Below, one piece after another: positions 1 through 9,623 of a DNA stretch of 30,740 nucleotides. Position numbers and translations under genes: made by a program. Location: positions 83,508-114,247 of the forward strand of contig FJOG01000072.1 of NCBI GenBank assembly GCA_900073065.1, given 5' to 3'. Numbering within the stretch: the stretch's first letter is position 1; the number at the start of each line of letters is the position of its first letter. Below the pieces are notes generated by a model, which saw only the letters and a list, made by a program, of their open reading frames with translations, was not told the origin of the DNA and made no database searches. Source of the DNA: Phialocephala subalpina (lineage: Eukaryota > Ascomycota > Leotiomycetes > Helotiales > Mollisiaceae).

Positions 1-368
1 CTATACCCGCCGCCGTACTTTTCTCGTACGATAATTCATCTCAAGAATCAAAAGAACTTGATGCTTTTGATCAAATCGCATTATCGCTTCAGCAAATTAC
101 TCGGCCAGCAAGTAGAGACGAGTACGAGGACTATAATTTACAAGAGTCGTACGACCTTAAGAAAGTTGGAGCTCTTGAGTGGTGGTGCCGGAGTAACCAA
201 AGACAACGTTGGCCTAAGCTTTCACTTATAGCTATTAATATTCTTTCTATTCCACCAATGAGCGATGAACCAAAAAGAATCTTTTCAGGAGCTCGTCGTA
301 CGGTCTCATGGGATAGGGGACAAATGGATCCAAAGACAATTGAAATAAAAGAATACTTAAAACATTAG
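1..368 (+). CDS. hAT-family transposase, C-terminal end (5' part outside window)
   Basis: Frame 3 is open from the window edge to TAG at 366-368, about 121 codons. The last 60 residues match the hAT C-terminal dimerisation domain. A WW pair is followed by the stretch PKLSLIAINILSIPPMSDEP, then RIFSGARRTVSWDR, and the protein ends in IEIKEYLKH. This domain lets hAT transposases oligomerise; the catalytic DDE core would lie upstream, outside the window. The frame is unbroken here, so this end is not visibly RIP-damaged, but completeness cannot be judged. Four CGTACG motifs fall in or just after it (25, 148, 297, 419), part of a field that continues to 2010. Reverse-strand open frames over this stretch are shadows. 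Confidence 0.88.
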   Translation, partial: IPAAVLFSYDNSSQESKELDAFDQIALSLQQITRPASRDEYEDYNLQESYDLKKVGALEWWCRSNQRQRWPKLSLIAINILSIPPMSDEPKRIFSGARRTVSWDRGQMDPKTIEIKEYLKH

Positions 369-659
369 AAAAAGAGTGGGATTTTGGATACTTTCTTTGA
401 AAATAGTTAATTGCAATTCGTACGAAGCAATAAAAGCTGTAATATCTAATCATGTTCGTACGAAAGCCAATATATTTGCTTTTCTTCTTCCTTTTGTAGG
501 CGTGCGTAAAAGGCGTCCAATTATACAAAAAATGCGGCGGGAAAAAGTAGTAATTATGCAATATTAATCCAAACAAGGCTAGCTTCGTACGACAGAGTTT
601 CGTACGAAACGATAAAAACGGTGTAAACACTTTTAGCGCGAAAATAGTGGGGTTTTGCC
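369..659. other. Spacer between hAT transposase and next gene
   Basis: No coding potential is convincing here; short open frames on both strands lack recognisable motifs. The stretch carries four CGTACG palindromes (419, 457, 586, 601) and leads into a TATA box at 660. It most likely holds the hAT 3' UTR and the promoter of the next gene. Confidence 0.5.
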
Positions 660-712
660 TATATAAAAGCCTCTTTTTCCCCTCATTACTTCTTTTCTTT
701 CCCTAGATCCTC
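660..712 (+). promoter_or_regulatory. Core promoter: TATA box and pyrimidine-rich start region
   Basis: TATATAAAAG at 660-669 is followed by a strongly C/T-rich run to about 712. A TATA box followed by a CT-rich start region is the classic filamentous-fungal core promoter. It lies 370 bp upstream of the ATG at 1030, with a leader intron between (817-885), and so fits the DUF3716-like gene. Confidence 0.6.
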
Positions 713-816
713 TTGTACGCGCCACTTTTCCCCACGCTTCGTACGACTCTAATAACTCTACGCAGGTCTTCTCAAGCTTTTACTCTTGTTATCTATCTAA
801 TTAATTCAATTAACAA

Positions 817-885
817 GTAAGTTTTCTTTTTGTGCGTATATCGCGAAGTTTTTTGGAGGTAAACAAACAACTAACGCGTACGCAG
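817..885 (+). other. Probable 5'-leader intron (69 nt)
   Basis: GTAAGT at 817-822, a branch-like AACTAACG at 869-876 and the acceptor CGCAG at 881-885 form a near-consensus fungal intron. It precedes the first in-frame ATG (1030), so it would interrupt the 5' untranslated leader. Confidence 0.6.
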
Positions 886-1029
886 CATAATCTGGTACTA
901 TAGCCAATAACAATAACCAGTTCGTACGACTTTATCATCTTCTTACGATCGCTGACGCGCCTAAGATTGTCCTTTACGCCGCTCCCCCTCAAGCGCCTGG
1001 AGCTCTCGCCCCTCCTCCGCCTCCAAACA

Positions 1030-1575
1030 ATGGCATATGGACGCTTGTGGTCGCCGGTCAGTAGTTGGCTTAAGGTGTACGATCCCTATCCTTCTCGTAC
1101 GATCTATACTAATATCATATAGTGCTATAATGCTGCTCAGTGGGCTTACTTGGCTATGCCTAGTAACGACGTGCTAGTTAATGGCGCGCGCGTGACCGTG
1201 GCACAAGTTAAAACAAGTCGCCCGTCGTATATTAACGCGCTCCTCATCCAGAGAGCGGGGGTTGATATGAATCACGCTCCTTGCCGGGAATGCGTACGAC
1301 TCGAACTCGACCGTACGGTCTTCCCCGAATACCGTCGTATCCCAGGGCAATTCGGTGGGTATTGTGGCAACTGCAAGTAGCCAAATCATAGTGCACGTTG
1401 CCGCTGGGGTGGACAAGGTAGTAGTAATAGTGGCAACAACAAGCGCAAGCCTAGTAGAGGACGAGGTGGAAGAAGTCCGAAAAGTCCTCGTACGCCCAAG
1501 AAACCCAAGGCTTTGCCCCCTGCTAGCGACGGCGAAGCTAAATCTTCGCAGTCTAATACTATTATTATAGCTTGA
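1030..1575 (+). pseudogene. DUF3716-like Cys-rich protein, one in-frame stop; possible hAT cargo
   Basis: Two coding exons join in phase: 1030-1074 and 1123-1575. The intron at 1075-1122 has GTGTAC, a TACTAAT branch and an ATATAG acceptor. ATG at 1030 is the first Met after an upstream stop at 901. The deduced protein has about 165 codons. Its centre carries a CxxC pair (PCREC) and GGYCGNCK, then NHSARC, like the fungal DUF3716 pattern of two CxxC pairs plus a final Cys. The tail is rich in Arg, Ser, Pro and Lys. TAG at 1378-1380 stands where the family usually has Trp after CK, and a Tyr (PEY) stands where Cys is usual. Both are G-to-A changes, as RIP would make. The frame stays open after the stop to TGA at 1573. 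The family's function is unknown. The family call rests on pattern recognition alone. Confidence 0.6.
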
Positions 1576-2062
1576 GTACGTATACCCTTTTTGTTTGAGT
1601 ACTAACAAAGTTTCTTTCCCCCTTTGTGCAGTGTACGATACGATAAATCCCTAGTGGGGAAGTGTACACCTCCAGTGGAGCTTCGGACGATAGCTTCTCA
1701 CCTCTGCGATAGTGTTCGAGACAAGTAGCTAAGTAGTGAAACTAGGAAGAAGCTTTTATTTTCCCGTACGATTATTTTTCTCTTTCGTACGATTATTAGA
1801 TTTGTATAATAGGCTTTTTGTATATAGAATTCTTAAAATATAAACGTTGAAATAACCTCCCGCTTAATTCTACGTGATTATGATTTACTTTTGTATAAAT
1901 ACTTGCTCGTACGATATACTCAATTAATTGAATTTATTAAATATATTCGCAACTTTAAGAATAGTTTATAAACAAAAAACAATACAAAATGGAAAAGCTT
2001 TCGTCGTACGATGACTTTTTATTTATAGTGGGGTAATTTTAATGCGGGGCAGATTAATCAGA
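1576..2062. other. 3' flank of the DUF3716-like gene; no gene seen
   Basis: AT-rich sequence without a convincing ORF. It holds four CGTACG motifs (1765, 1786, 1908, 2005); the field stops abruptly after 2010, so the right end of the hAT-like element may lie between 2010 and about 2130. No terminal inverted repeat can be paired because the left end is outside the window. Confidence 0.4.
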
Positions 2063-2120
2063 ATCGATACTGGATCGATAAAATCGATTCCTAACGATTC
2101 TGGCATCGATTCTTATCGAT
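2063..2120. repeat. Cluster of five ATCGAT palindromes
   Basis: ATCGAT occurs at 2063, 2074, 2083, 2105 and 2115, five copies in 58 bp, with related ACGATTC and TTATCGAG nearby. The spacing is irregular (9-22 bp). The cluster begins 53 bp after the last CGTACG motif and could mark an element end or a protein-binding array. The overlapping 97-codon plus-strand frame (2042-2335) has no recognisable domain. Confidence 0.5.
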
Positions 2121-2392
2121 ACCGCTTATCGAGTATTAAAGCCAAGCTTGCCTATAGTTATCAGAACTTATATTGTCCCGAGAGAGCAACGATCCATACC
2201 TTGAGAGCTGTAGATTGTGCAGAGCCTTGTGATCTGTTCGCTGATGAGGCATACGCAGCCCCAAAGTTATCTCGAAATTTGCATCTGGCCCTGTTCTATG
2301 ACAATCGATCGAAGACACCACCTAGTTTGATCTAGGAGCTCAAAAATTCTCGATATATCCTTGTGTATATTGTGTCCAACGAAAAGGGCACA

Positions 2393-2680
2393 CTACAAAC
2401 ACCCGTATAATTGCCGTACAGTAGCCTCTCCAAAGCTGTACGTCTCGCACGCGGCCTTGTATGTCAAATTAAGAACCGTCTTAATAGGGGATAGTTTGGC
2501 AGTCAAGTTGAGGGATGGGTTTGCGGTTTCGTCCCGCTGTCGGAAAAAGGTGTTAAGATCTGAGGAAGTTATCGATTCGGCATAAGGCCGTAGAGTCGCA
2601 AGCTCCGGGTCGTCCAGCGCGTTTTTGAAGGCATCCAGAGCCAACTTGAGTCCCTTGATGACGTGTTGGTCTTGCGACAT
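2393..2680 (-). CDS. Hypothetical small protein or 5' fragment (95 aa)
   Basis: The minus-strand ATG at 2680 opens 95 codons. The first 50 residues look protein-like and helical (start MSQDQHVIKGLKLALDAF; later ITSSDLNTFF); the remainder is less convincing, so an intron or truncation is possible. Before the retrotransposon inserted, this ORF lay about 460 bp downstream of the HET gene, on the same strand. The N-terminus vaguely recalls the small helical N-terminal domains of fungal NACHT/STAND proteins, but I cannot assign a family. Confidence 0.3.
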   Translation of the reverse strand: MSQDQHVIKGLKLALDAFKNALDDPELATLRPYAESITSSDLNTFFRQRDETANPSLNLTAKLSPIKTVLNLTYKAACETYSFGEATVRQLYGCL

Positions 2681-3136
2681 ACTAACTGCCAAATTTGTCC
2701 TTATCCTTTAGCAGACCCGATTGCGGATGATGGATATGTCGATCAAGAGTCTTTCCGCCTCGATTGTGTTTGTTATGACTGCAGACCACCTTGCGGCACG
2801 CGGACGGTACTTCGACTGTACGTCTCTCACGGATGCTCAAGCTGCTCCATCTCCATGTCCTATTTCGCACAGCTTTGCTTTTGTGTGTTCTTTGGTCATC
2901 TTCCCATACAGGCCATGATGATCAAGAAAGAACTTGGTCAAAATTGGTGATGAAACTGACAGTTGGGTCGATAGCTTTCAGAAGGCACCTGTTGGATGAA
3001 AGATATAAATGAAAAGAATTTGGTATTGGCAGTCTTTCGAGATATCTGTCATCCGAATCCCTCAAAAGCGCACTTACTCGCCATAATTGTTGGAAATGCG
3101 GAGTGCTGCGCCGGGCTATGTCTTTCTCCTTCTGCC

Positions 3137-3232
3137 TCACCTGATGACAATGTTAATGTCATCCGCATCAAGCCATTGTTCCAGCAGTGGAACATGTTTG
3201 AAGCATGAGAAGAAACCAACCCTCTCAAAGGT
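3137..3232 (-). pseudogene. Severed C-terminus of the HET-domain protein
   Basis: Reading the minus strand from the left copy of the AAGGT target duplication (3232-3228) continues the HET frame found at 9626-11650. It gives 30 more residues (beginning FERVGFFSCF) and a TGA at 3139-3137. HET proteins commonly end with a 'Y/F-x-R-V/I-G' strand, an acidic or aromatic stretch and a short hydrophobic tail, which matches. The unbroken protein would be about 705 aa: 675 residues on the right of the element and 30 here. The fragment now has no start codon or promoter of its own. Confidence 0.85.
3228..3232. repeat. Target-site duplication AAGGT, left copy
   Basis: AAGGT at 3228-3232 directly precedes the 5' LTR and is matched by AAGGT at 9624-9628 directly after the 3' LTR. 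Five bp is the normal duplication made by Ty1/copia integrases. Confidence 0.93.
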
Positions 3233-3433
3233 TGTGGGTATAATAAAGTAGTCACGTGTAGCACTAGGCTGCACTAGTACTAGCGCGGGACGAGCCAGAG
3301 TTGGAGGATATAACTCTCCAACTCTACGCTCTACTTTTCCTAGAAGACAACCAATTTACAAGCATACTAAGACTGAGACTTTTACGTGCTTTTAACCTAT
3401 TATATGTAATAAGTATCCTTAGTGATACTAATA
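3233..3433 (+). repeat. 5' LTR
   Basis: 201 bp, starting TGTGGGTATAATAAAG. Its first ~115 bp are identical to the 3' LTR. The rest differs by about 16 substitutions, all transitions. The end is ATA where the 3' copy has ACA, a CpA-to-TpA change. Confidence 0.93.
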
Positions 3434-4367
3434 CTAATTAGTGGTTATTTACTTAATTACGAAGTAATTAAGATTATTTAGAAGAGGCTACTACAAAGGA
3501 TCGCTATCTTTTGTAGAACGCGCTAAAAAAGGTTTAAATTGCGCCTTTAAATACTATCGGACTACAAGAAGTTTTACTTCCTACGGAAACGAGACTTTGG
3601 CGTTGCGCAAATTTCAAAGACTCGAATAAGCAATTAGCTGGGTTATTATATTTATTGCTTGACTCAAGTTTACATTTATCACGTAGAATAATTACGTCTA
3701 CGGAAGACTCGATTAATCAACTAATTAAATTACTATACTTATTACTTGATCAAAGTACCGTTAAAAACTTTACGCTTTTTATTATTTAACTCGATTCGAA
3801 TCGTAATCGCAATAATAACAATACTTCAACATATTAACTTTTTGACGAACTTTATCCTTCTTTTAATTAAATATAAAACGAACTTATTTATACGCCAAAA
3901 TAATACTAGAATTAGACTTAGAATCAAAGTATAATTATAATAAAGTAAAATAGGGAAAGTATTTTAACCTTATAAAAAAGACTATTAATAAGAGATAAGC
4001 CAATAGATTTATCTTATTTATAATAGAGATTTATCGAAGAAAAAATTATATAAATAATATATTTTAAGAATATTTCCGAAAGGATTTCAAAGTATAAACA
4101 CTAAATACGTTTTTATCGGTAAAAATTAAACTTATTAAAGATTTACGAGATTTCCTACGTTATAACGGAGTGTTTATTTCTACGGACGGACTATTAATTT
4201 CTAAAGAATTAAAGAAACTCATTTATAATAATAAATATTATAAGTAGATAAAAAAAGAAATCGAGGCCCAATTAAAGAGAGGAAAAAACAAATTCAACTT
4301 ACAATATTATCTAAAATACGCTTTAAAGTACGCTTAAACTACACTAATTCAAACTATTTAAATTGCG

Positions 4368-4475
4368 CTATTTCCACAAATTATACTATTACTTCAAAGT
4401 AGGCTATTACTCTAAAATGCGTTATTTCCTTAAGACGCACTATTACCGTAAGATATACTATTATTTCCTTACGTA
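4368..4475 (+). repeat. Degenerate 18-bp tandem array, six units
   Basis: Units begin CTATT (one TTATT) at 4368, 4386, 4404, 4422, 4440 and 4458, exactly 18 bp apart, ending 4475. Each unit encodes six residues, so the array translates as a Tyr-rich six-residue repeat in one frame. A second, looser repeat built on AATTTACGAA(C/T)TAA follows to about 4650. It lies between the 5' LTR and the recognisable gag segment. Unit sequences have diverged, so the array is old or heavily mutated. Confidence 0.55.
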
Positions 4476-5499
4476 TTTCCTTAAAATAATTAGAGGTCTT
4501 TTGATTTTAATATATTTTTTTACCTCGTATATTCTTAATTTACGAATTAACACCTTATTTACTCTCAATTTACGAACTAATATCTTAAGAATTAGTATTC
4601 TATTAATTAGTACCTTATAAACCCTTAATTTCCGAACTAATAATACTATTATTAATTATATGCGAATAATAATTTTAATAATAACTTTTACTTTCGATTA
4701 CTCGATAATTATTAATAATTAAGTTAATAGTTAAACTAATAGCAAAATTAATTAAATGTATTTACTAAAGTAATCACGGATTTAATGAAAATTTATATCG
4801 ATAATAATAAGAAATATAGTAGTAAATTATATAATATTATTAACGTCAAATTATAAGTTTTTCGCGATTATTATTTTAAAGTCGAATTTCCGAAAGAATA
4901 ATATAGTAACGCGTTTTCGATTATATTTACTAATCGCGCAAATTCGTTTTATTATAATAAGATTACGAGATATAATTATAATTTCAAGATAATAATAAAG
5001 ATTACGAAGATATACTTTAAAACGAAGGAAAACTAATAATTGTATATATCTTTATAGAGAGAAATTACGCTTCTACGAATCGTTATAATATACCCATCGA
5101 AGATTAAATTAAAGTATTTATAATTATTCTTTAATTAACTCCAAAAAGTTTAATGTAGTTTATCGAAAGAATATTAAATAGAATATAACCTACGAAACTA
5201 AGTTATTAGCGTTTATAAAAGGGTTAAAGAATATAGTCTCGTATTATATAAGCCCGTTAATACGTTCGAAGGTATATATATTAAATTACAATTAGTAATT
5301 AGTACGGTAATACGTTTATATAAAGTATTATAATATACTATGGACTCGACGCATTAATAAGAAGATAAGAACGAGTACAACGAGTATAATCAAAATTAGA
5401 TTAATTACATATATAAAGGACGTAAATAAAAACAAAGTAAAAGAAGATATCGAAATAAAAAAAGTTCGCGAGGTGAATATCGCGAAAACTATAAATATT

Positions 5500-8400
5500 A
5501 AAAAGGGTTACGATAAAAGAAGTTTTATATTTGCGATAAAATAAGCTGCTAATCGATTAAATATACGATAGAAAAGCGATAATAAACTTATATAAAGTTC
5601 CGATAATACGTTTAATATATAGTAAACCGTGAAATTACGATAGTATTCTATTAGAGTTTCCTTGCTTAGTGCGAAAGTATAAAAGGTCTCTCGGAAAATA
5701 ATAAATTATTAGAGATAAACTAATTACTATTGAGTATAAAAATCGAGAAAGAAGGCGAAAACTTCTTTACGGAACTTAAAGAAATCGATAGTATAAATAC
5801 GGTGACTATTTTAAACGACTAATTAACGCGCTATATTATTACGGGAGAGGATATATTTAATAATCTATTATTATAATAAATTAAAGAGTATTTAGCGTTT
5901 ACTTTCGAAGACCGATATTTATCCAGAGTTTTCTAGGGCATTATACCAAACAACGGAGCTGCCGGAATATTAATTGCGAGCTAATCATAGTTTTTGGCGC
6001 TATAGAAACTAAATACTCGTATTAAATTAAATATGTTTACAGTTAAAGCTCATAAGATTCGCTTTAGAAAAGGGATTACCTTATTATAAAGAATTATCCG
6101 AGTTACTACTCTACTAGGAATTATCGTATTTCACGTTATCCTAATAAATACACCCTTTTTATTTTGTATTTAAAATATAAACGCTATAAATATTAAACTC
6201 GATAACTTCGAAAACGTTTTAATTTAAAGATATAAAATTATTCCGATTATACGCAAATAAAACCACTTATAAATATTATTATATTAATAGGAGCAAAGTT
6301 TAATTTAGAGCCACTTTACTAAGATCGAATTACGCTAATTATATCGGCGTTTTAGCTATTTATCAATTAAACGCTTATTAAGAGTTCTTTAGCGAGTTAA
6401 TTATAACGTAAATACTAAGTATATTTAGTATTTCATAAAGTATTATTATTATTACTAAATATATAAATAATTACTTAGCAAATTTAAATTTACTCTATAA
6501 AACGATTACGAATTTAATTACTCGATTATTATTAACGTTTTATACTTAAATAATCGATTAGTTTTATAAGTAATCAATTCGTTTATAGCTTTTCAAACTA
6601 TTAAATTTTTGAAAGATATATTTGCGAAAAACGCGTAAAATACTCTCCGCGTATATTAAATTAATACGTATCAAAGATTACTTAATTATATTGTGCACGA
6701 CGCTAAAAAGAACTTCTCGTTTATAGAGTTTCGATAATACGCGAAATTAATAGTAATTCAAATCAAAGAAATACCCGTTAAAACTTATAATAGTATAAGA
6801 AAAATGGAAAGATATTACGCGCTATTACGATAAGCTTATAAGATTATTCGAAACGAGTTATTTAGCGAGTAAATTGATAAGGAAATCGTTCCATAAATAG
6901 CAATTAAAACTATTAACGACTCCGTTAAACCTAATAGTATCGTATTTACGCTATTAGTCTTTGGAGCGTATCCTCGGATAATTAGTAAAAACGCGCTATT
7001 ACTATTAATTATTAAAAGAGTTGAAGCAATTCGAGTAACTACGAAAAAAATGCGTCATTTTCATATTGAACGACAAGTTATCGACGCGCTCGCTCTACGA
7101 AACGGTCCAAACACTAAGCCTACGCTAGATTTACTAATCCTATCGAACGTACGCGTTTAACGTGAGAAAAGTAGGTGAAAAGGACTATATAAGCTACTAG
7201 TAACTAGCGGCGAGATATACACGGTCGATATACCCTACGGACCGACAAACTTCCGATCTACGATTATTAAGCCGTATTACTAAGAATATAAGTAGAACGA
7301 TAACAAGGAGATCTTTGAATTTTCCTCGCCGAAACAAATAAAAAAGAAAAAGCTACTAATTGAGCACTGCGGCAAAAAACGATTAAAAAGGTCGCGCAAT
7401 AAGAGAAATATACTTAATAAAGAAATGCGTCGAAGTAATCGCCAAAACTTTACAGAAAATAGCGATAACGAGGACTTCGACGACGTATTTATTACTATTA
7501 TCGGAGGAAATAATATTTTTATAACTTTTATAACAAATAAAAAGAAAACTAATATAGAGCTCTCGTTAAAATTACGGAACGAAAATAAAATCACTACTCT
7601 CAGAGTATCGTTCAAAGCTTCGCAAAAGTAGGAAATAAACGGATTAATTATTAGAGGAGTTTTTAATCTCATCGAATTCGATCTCGCTAAATACGCTAAT
7701 ATTCGGATTTTTAACTCAAAATTAGTTAACGAGATTAAAAGTAAAACTACTAATAACTTTTACGAGAAATCTAAACTAATTATTTAAAGATATAACGACG
7801 AAAGAAAAAAAGTAATTTTCACGCAATTTCTAATAATCCAAAGAGTTAATTAACGAATTATTATAGCGCTAATACCAACTTTAATTTAATTTCTCGATAA
7901 AGAGATTAAAATATAACTTCGCGATATTACTTAAATTTATACGTAATCTACGATAAATATTTAACGATTTATATTAGCGCGACTTCTAAAAAAGATTCGT
8001 AACTTATATTTACTAAGTACGATTATAGTAATCTTAAAGCCGTTATATAGCCTTATCGAGACTAAAATTCACGCAATTTCTAATAATCCAAAGAGTTAAT
8101 TAACGAATTATTATAGCGCTAATACCAACTTTAATTTAATTTCTCGATAAAGAGATTAAAATATAACTTCGCGATATTACTTAAATTTATACGTAATCTA
8201 CGATAAATATTTAACGATTTATATTAGCGCGACTTCTAAAAAAGATTCGTAACTTATATTTACTAAGTACGATTATAGTAATCTTAAAGCCGTTATATAG
8301 CCTTATCGAGACTAAAATTATATTTTAATTAAGTACGGAAATATAATCGAATTATAGTAAAAAGAGTAAAGTAAAAAGATTAAATTAGTCGATATTAAAT

Positions 8401-9158
8401 CTACGAACTTTTAAAACGAGTATTAAAAGTAACGTACTCGAAGAGTTTATATCGCTATAATTTGTTAATTAGAAATTATATTCGATTTGTTTATTGTTAC
8501 GCAATACCAAAATCCAACTAAGGAAGAAGTCATCGCGTTAAATAAAAGATTAGAGTAATAAATTAAGAATTTCGATCGAGGACTTAAGTATATCGCATTA
8601 AATTTATTTATAGTAAAATTTTTCGTTTTTATTAATAGATCGTTCGCAAATAATAAAGATTTTAACTTTTAAATTAAATATAAAATTATTCTCGCGAACG
8701 AAAACTAATTAAATAATAAAGAGTTCGAAATCAAAAGAAACTTTATTTATTATAATTCGATTAAAAATAAAAAAGTTATTAAAAGCGTATTAACTTTAGA
8801 GATATATAGTATAATAAAAGGAGTTAATATAGTAATTACAATTAGAATTACTATTAATATGATTATAAAGCAATTTAATCTCTCGAAAATCACGATAATC
8901 GTTTGCACGGACTTTTACTCGTTATACGAGTACTTAATTAAATTGGGAACAATAAAAGAAAAGTGCTTTATAATCGATATTATAGCTTTTCGCTAATCGT
9001 ATAAGCGTAAAGAGTTACAAGAGATTCGATAGATTAATAGTTAAAATAACTCGGCTAATGCGATAACGAAATCTACTCCTAATAAAACTCTCGAGAAGTT
9101 TTTAGATACTAATTACTTTAAGGTACAAATAGAAAAATAAGTAAAGAAAAGAGAATAA
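5500..9158 (+). pseudogene. Copia gag-pol polyprotein, multiply interrupted
   Basis: Translating through stops shows the copia order. Zinc knuckle at about 5515-5577: KKFYIC..., with TAA where the family has Trp in GCW. Protease active site at about 5940-5965: GAAG preserved, preceding Asp-Thr lost. GAG-pre-integrase region at about 6140-6390. Integrase core at about 6500-7010: IVHDAKKNF, YNSIRKMERYYALLR and LLVFGAYPR. Integrase C-terminus at about 7050-7285: ALALRNGPNTKPTLDL and YGPTNFRSTIIKPYY. RT at about 7630-8600: NGLIIRGVF, TQFLIIQRV and KPLYSLIE. RNase H at about 8820-9158: VCTDFYSLYEYLIKLGT, ending before TAA near 9158. Stops typically replace Trp or Gln codons, as RIP produces. RT is also broken by a 250-bp duplication. 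Gag upstream of 5500 is too degraded to delimit. Confidence 0.88.
7818..8317 (+). repeat. Perfect 250-bp tandem duplication inside RT
   Basis: Bases 7818-8067 are repeated as 8068-8317 with no mismatch that I can find; only a further TT is shared at the junction. The unit encodes RT from TQFLIIQRV to KPLYSLIE. Since 250 is not a multiple of 3, the second copy shifts the frame. Both copies carry the same RIP-like mutations, so the duplication is younger than the mutation burst, or it is an assembly artefact. Confidence 0.93.
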
Positions 9159-9422
9159 CGCGGTAAAAAGTAATAGAGAATAAAAGTAGAAAAATGATTT
9201 TTGCGTTATATTTTTGATGTTTTTAAGCGATATTATTATTTGATCGATTAGGCTAAAAATAGGGGAAATCCCCTTATTTTAACTTGATATTTAAAGCACG
9301 AAACCGGAATATTAGCGAGTCTTACGTATTAACGGCATATAATAAGAGAGGAAGATAAACGCGATAGTCTAATGAGATTAGTTACATTGGGAGGCTTCTT
9401 TCTATAAAGAAAGAACTACCAG

Positions 9423-9623
9423 TGTGGGTATAATAAAGTAGTCACGTGTAGCACTAGGCTGCACTAGTACTAGCGCGGGACGAGCCAGAGTTGGAGGATA
9501 TAACTCTCTAATTTTACGCTCTACTTTTCCTGGAAGACAACCAATTTACAAGCATACTAAAACTGAGACTCTTACGTGCTTCTGGCTTATTACATGTAAT
9601 AGGTATCCCTGGTGATACCAACA
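9423..9623 (+). repeat. 3' LTR
   Basis: 201 bp, TGTGGGTATAA...ACCAACA, followed by AAGGT. It is less mutated in its last 60 bp than the 5' copy (CCAACA against CTAATA). Its bases 9590-9623 supply the last 11 codons and the stop of the truncated HET reading frame on the minus strand. Confidence 0.93.

Larger units (their letters stand above)
25..2010. repeat. Field of 18 dispersed CGTACG palindromes
   Basis: CGTACG occurs at 25, 148, 297, 419, 457, 586, 601, 740, 877, 923, 1096, 1293, 1312, 1489, 1765, 1786, 1908 and 2005, mostly as TCGTACGA or TCGTACGN. I saw only four further copies in the remaining 28.7 kb (near 7147, 20432, 22391, 24692). Copies sit in the hAT coding end, the spacer, the introns and exons of the next gene, and its 3' flank. 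This suggests one element spans the whole interval. Dispersed short motifs bound by the transposase are known in hAT ends, but such motifs across coding sequence are not usual. Function is inferred. Confidence 0.8.
3233..9623 (+). mobile_element. Ty1/copia LTR retrotransposon, RIP-degraded, 6,391 bp
   Basis: Two 201-bp LTRs (3233-3433 and 9423-9623) begin TGTGGGTATAA and end ACA (ATA in the mutated 5' copy), and are flanked by the 5-bp duplication AAGGT. Degenerate plus-strand domains run in the order gag with zinc knuckle, protease, integrase, reverse transcriptase, RNase H. Integrase before RT defines Ty1/copia. The interior is very rich in TpA and nearly lacks TpG and CpA, with surviving C mostly in CpG, as repeat-induced point mutation leaves. 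No frame is open beyond about 130 codons, so the element cannot be autonomous. It is inserted in the C-terminal coding region of a HET gene. Confidence 0.95.

Noticed and set aside
645..2034. TAGTGGGGT at 645 and 2026 as possible direct repeats or element ends
   Set aside because: Only nine bases match, in the same orientation, with no inverted partner or target duplication.
3434..3460. tRNA primer-binding site after the 5' LTR
   Set aside because: Position is right, but the sequence is too altered by transitions to match a tRNA with confidence.
7280..7672. 130-codon minus-strand and 68-codon plus-strand frames inside the retrotransposon
   Set aside because: Chance or residual frames. The plus-strand one is the degraded integrase/RT linker of the copia polyprotein, and the minus one is its shadow.
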